DNA of 7,855 nucleotides from Gammaproteobacteria bacterium UBA7310 (lineage in GTDB: Bacteria > Pseudomonadota > Gammaproteobacteria > Pseudomonadales > Ketobacteraceae). Shown piece after piece: positions 6,773 to 7,855 of the stretch; within the stretch, counting starts at the first letter, position 1, and every line of letters begins with the position of its first letter. The notes under the pieces were generated by a model, which searched no databases, was not told the DNA's origin, and saw only the letters and a list, made by a program, of their open reading frames with translations. The stretch covers positions 1-7,855 of the forward strand of contig DKQK01000065.1 of NCBI GenBank assembly GCA_002471665.1. The letters run 5' to 3'. Both the position numbers and the translations under genes were made by a program.

Positions 6773-7321
6773 CTAGAGATTTGCCTGGAAGCCAATGGAA
6801 ATCACTTCGGATTCCACATCGATTTCCCAATAGTCGTTGTCGGCATCAGGCAGGAACGAATACTCCAGTACAATGGCGGCCGCTTCGCTGACATTGAACT
6901 GGGCACCCACACCGTATTCCAGGCCGTCACCTTTATACTTATCGCCAACGGAATCTTCGAACGTCACCTTGGCAAAGCCGAGTTTTCCGTACAGTGCAAA
7001 GGATTCCGAAGCGGGGATGATGCCTTTGGCGGCAATGCCAAACATGCTATCCACTTCAGCTTCCAGATCACCCTCTATGGTGTCTTCCGACAAACCGGTG
7101 GCAAAATACCCTTCCACGGCAAAATTCTGATTAATCCCGGTTCCCACTTTGAAGCGCAAAGCAGTGGGATCAGCGCTGAACTTACCCGCATACCAATCCG
7201 CGGTGATGTCCGCTTTCACGATGCTGTAATCCATCCCCACATAGGCCCCTTCCGCCATGACCTGAGCAGACGCGCACACCACGCCAGCCAGGGCAACGGC
7301 CCTAATTGCTTTTGTACTCAT
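6773..7321 (-). CDS. Small outer-membrane beta-barrel protein (OmpA-like/porin-like barrel)
   Basis: The 182-residue product has a clear signal peptide (residues 1-23, cleavage at QVMA/EG). The mature part opens with GAYVGMDYSIVKADI, a common opening for 8-strand outer-membrane barrels, followed by repeated amphipathic strands (LRFKVGTGI, FAVEGYFATGL, FALYGKLGFAKVTF, LEYGVGAQFNV, AIVLEYSFL, VISIGFQANL). It matches the generic OMP beta-barrel fold; the ligand or function is unknown. The C-terminal residue is Leu rather than the usual Phe, although the last strand is otherwise normal. AAGGA about 8 nt before the ATG at 7321 fixes the start. It is transcribed towards the plus-strand beta-barrel gene but does not look like a close copy of it. 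Confidence 0.8.
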   Translation of the reverse strand: MSTKAIRAVALAGVVCASAQVMAEGAYVGMDYSIVKADITADWYAGKFSADPTALRFKVGTGINQNFAVEGYFATGLSEDTIEGDLEAEVDSMFGIAAKGIIPASESFALYGKLGFAKVTFEDSVGDKYKGDGLEYGVGAQFNVSEAAAIVLEYSFLPDADNDYWEIDVESEVISIGFQANL

Positions 7322-7350
7322 AATGAATTCCTTAAAACTAAATTGATTGC

Positions 7351-7379
7351 ATTATTAATATAAAAACGGCGCGTCTTAA
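7351..7379 (-). promoter_or_regulatory. Candidate promoter of the small beta-barrel gene
   Basis: On the minus strand, TTAAGA (7379-7374) and AATAAT (7356-7351) are separated by 17 bp, matching the sigma-70 -35 at four of six and the -10 at five of six positions. The start of transcription would be near 7345, giving a leader of about 24 nt with the AAGGA site inside it. The -35 lies in the loop of the upstream gene's terminator hairpin, so the two signals are interleaved. Confidence 0.4.
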
Positions 7380-7389
7380 CGATCGCGCC
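7362..7389 (-). terminator. Rho-independent terminator after the yheV-like gene
   Basis: On the minus strand, GGCGCG (7389-7384) and CGCGCC (7373-7368) form a perfect 6-bp GC stem around a 10-nt loop, followed by G and TTTTT (7366-7362). This is a standard intrinsic terminator, about 50 nt beyond the stop codon at 7442-7440, and it should end the prlC-yheV transcript before the beta-barrel gene. Confidence 0.8.
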
Positions 7390-7439
7390 TTTCGATCAAG
7401 CCCACGGATTATGGCACAGTTCAGTGCAAAAAATCAGCA

Positions 7440-7634
7440 TCACTTTACAAACTTCACAACCCCGGTATCGTCTACCGCTTGTTCCTGTACCGGCTCCACA
7501 TCCTTAGGCCGCACACTGGTGTAACCACAGGCGTTGCACTCGGCGATGTCTTCGCCATCCTTCTGGTATACGAAGATTTTGTCTTCCTGGCCGCATTCGG
7601 GGCACTTGGCCCCGGCGATGAACATTTTTCTCAT
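7440..7634 (-). CDS. yheV: YheV-family zinc-ribbon protein
   Basis: This 64-residue protein opens with RKMFIAGAKCPECG, close to the start of E. coli YheV. It has two CxxC pairs (C11/C14 and C33/C36, the second in ECNACGY) 18 residues apart, forming a four-cysteine zinc ribbon that should bind one zinc ion. The tail (residues 40-64) is acidic and then ends VVKFVK, with no further domain. The family is widespread in gammaproteobacteria but its molecular role is not settled. The ATG overlaps the TGA stop of prlC as ATGA (7634-7631), so translation is probably coupled. An intrinsic terminator follows. Confidence 0.88.
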   Translation of the reverse strand: MRKMFIAGAKCPECGQEDKIFVYQKDGEDIAECNACGYTSVRPKDVEPVQEQAVDDTGVVKFVK

Positions 7635-7855
7635 GCGGCCAACCCACTGTGGCGCAACAATGCGTCCACTTTCGGTTCGCGGCCACGGAAGCGTTTGAAC
7701 AGTTCCATGGGCTCTTCGGAACCGCCCTTCTCCAGGATGTGTTCACGAAAATCACGGCCTGCCTGCGGGTTGAAAATGCCTTCTTCCTCAAAGCGGGAAA
7801 ACGCATCCGCCGACAACACTTCCGCCCACTTATAGCTGTAGTAGCCCGCGGCATA
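7631..7855 (-). CDS. prlC: Oligopeptidase A (PrlC, M3 metallopeptidase), C-terminal fragment
   Basis: The last 74 codons and the stop of a minus-strand gene that enters from the right edge. The frame reads YAAGYYSYKWAEVLSADAFS, then FEEEGIFNP, GRDFREHILEKGGSEEPMEL and FKRFRGREPKVDALLRHSGL. This is the conserved C-terminal region of M3-family oligopeptidase A, a cytoplasmic zinc peptidase that degrades short peptides, including cleaved signal peptides. The YYSY residues belong to the substrate-binding region of the family. The HExxH zinc motif lies upstream, outside the window. The stop overlaps the yheV-like start by 4 nt. Confidence 0.92.
   Translation of the reverse strand, partial: YAAGYYSYKWAEVLSADAFSRFEEEGIFNPQAGRDFREHILEKGGSEEPMELFKRFRGREPKVDALLRHSGLAA

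Noticed and set aside
7479..7835. Plus-strand open frame of 118 codons at the right edge.
   Set aside because: It is antisense to the yheV-like gene and the prlC tail, both of which are clearly recognisable.

Overview
The window reads as a stretch of a gammaproteobacterial chromosome. The evidence is a gammaproteobacterial-style ZnuC/ZnuB pair, an oligopeptidase A (PrlC) tail overlapping a YheV-type zinc ribbon, moderately high GC, and an ExeM/NucH secreted nuclease of the kind common in marine gammaproteobacteria. Genus cannot be fixed from the sequence alone. I see no phage, transposase, integrase, tRNA, rRNA or CRISPR array. All complete genes look intact.

Layout. At the left edge, on the minus strand, is the first 31 codons of an exported protein with an extended -10 promoter in front of it. 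Next, also on the minus strand, is an 857-residue secreted nuclease: signal peptide, lamin-tail domain, OB-like region, endonuclease/exonuclease/phosphatase domain, and a C-terminal dockerin-like calcium loop. A 178-bp divergent gap carrying a short perfect inverted repeat separates it from a plus-strand run of four tightly packed genes. These are znuC (zinc ABC transporter ATPase with a very His-rich tail), znuB (its permease, overlapping znuC by 8 nt), a membrane-anchored FMN/[3Fe-4S] glutamate-synthase-like protein (2 nt later), and a predicted outer-membrane beta-barrel protein (10 nt later). The gaps are small enough to suggest one transcript.

The plus-strand run ends at a 10-bp-stem hairpin. 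On the minus strand facing it lies a second, unrelated small beta-barrel protein. Upstream of that, reading leftward from the right edge, are the end of prlC, a 4-nt ATGA overlap into the yheV-like zinc-ribbon gene, and a good intrinsic terminator. The likely promoter of the small beta-barrel gene is interleaved with that terminator.

How they fit together. ZnuC and ZnuB energise and form the inner-membrane channel of the high-affinity zinc importer. The periplasmic binding protein ZnuA and the regulator Zur are not in the window and must be encoded elsewhere if the system works. The two genes behind znuB are not standard parts of zinc import, and their packing with it is the most notable contextual feature. 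The window otherwise looks like ordinary housekeeping and envelope genes, and I did not find a clearly new system.
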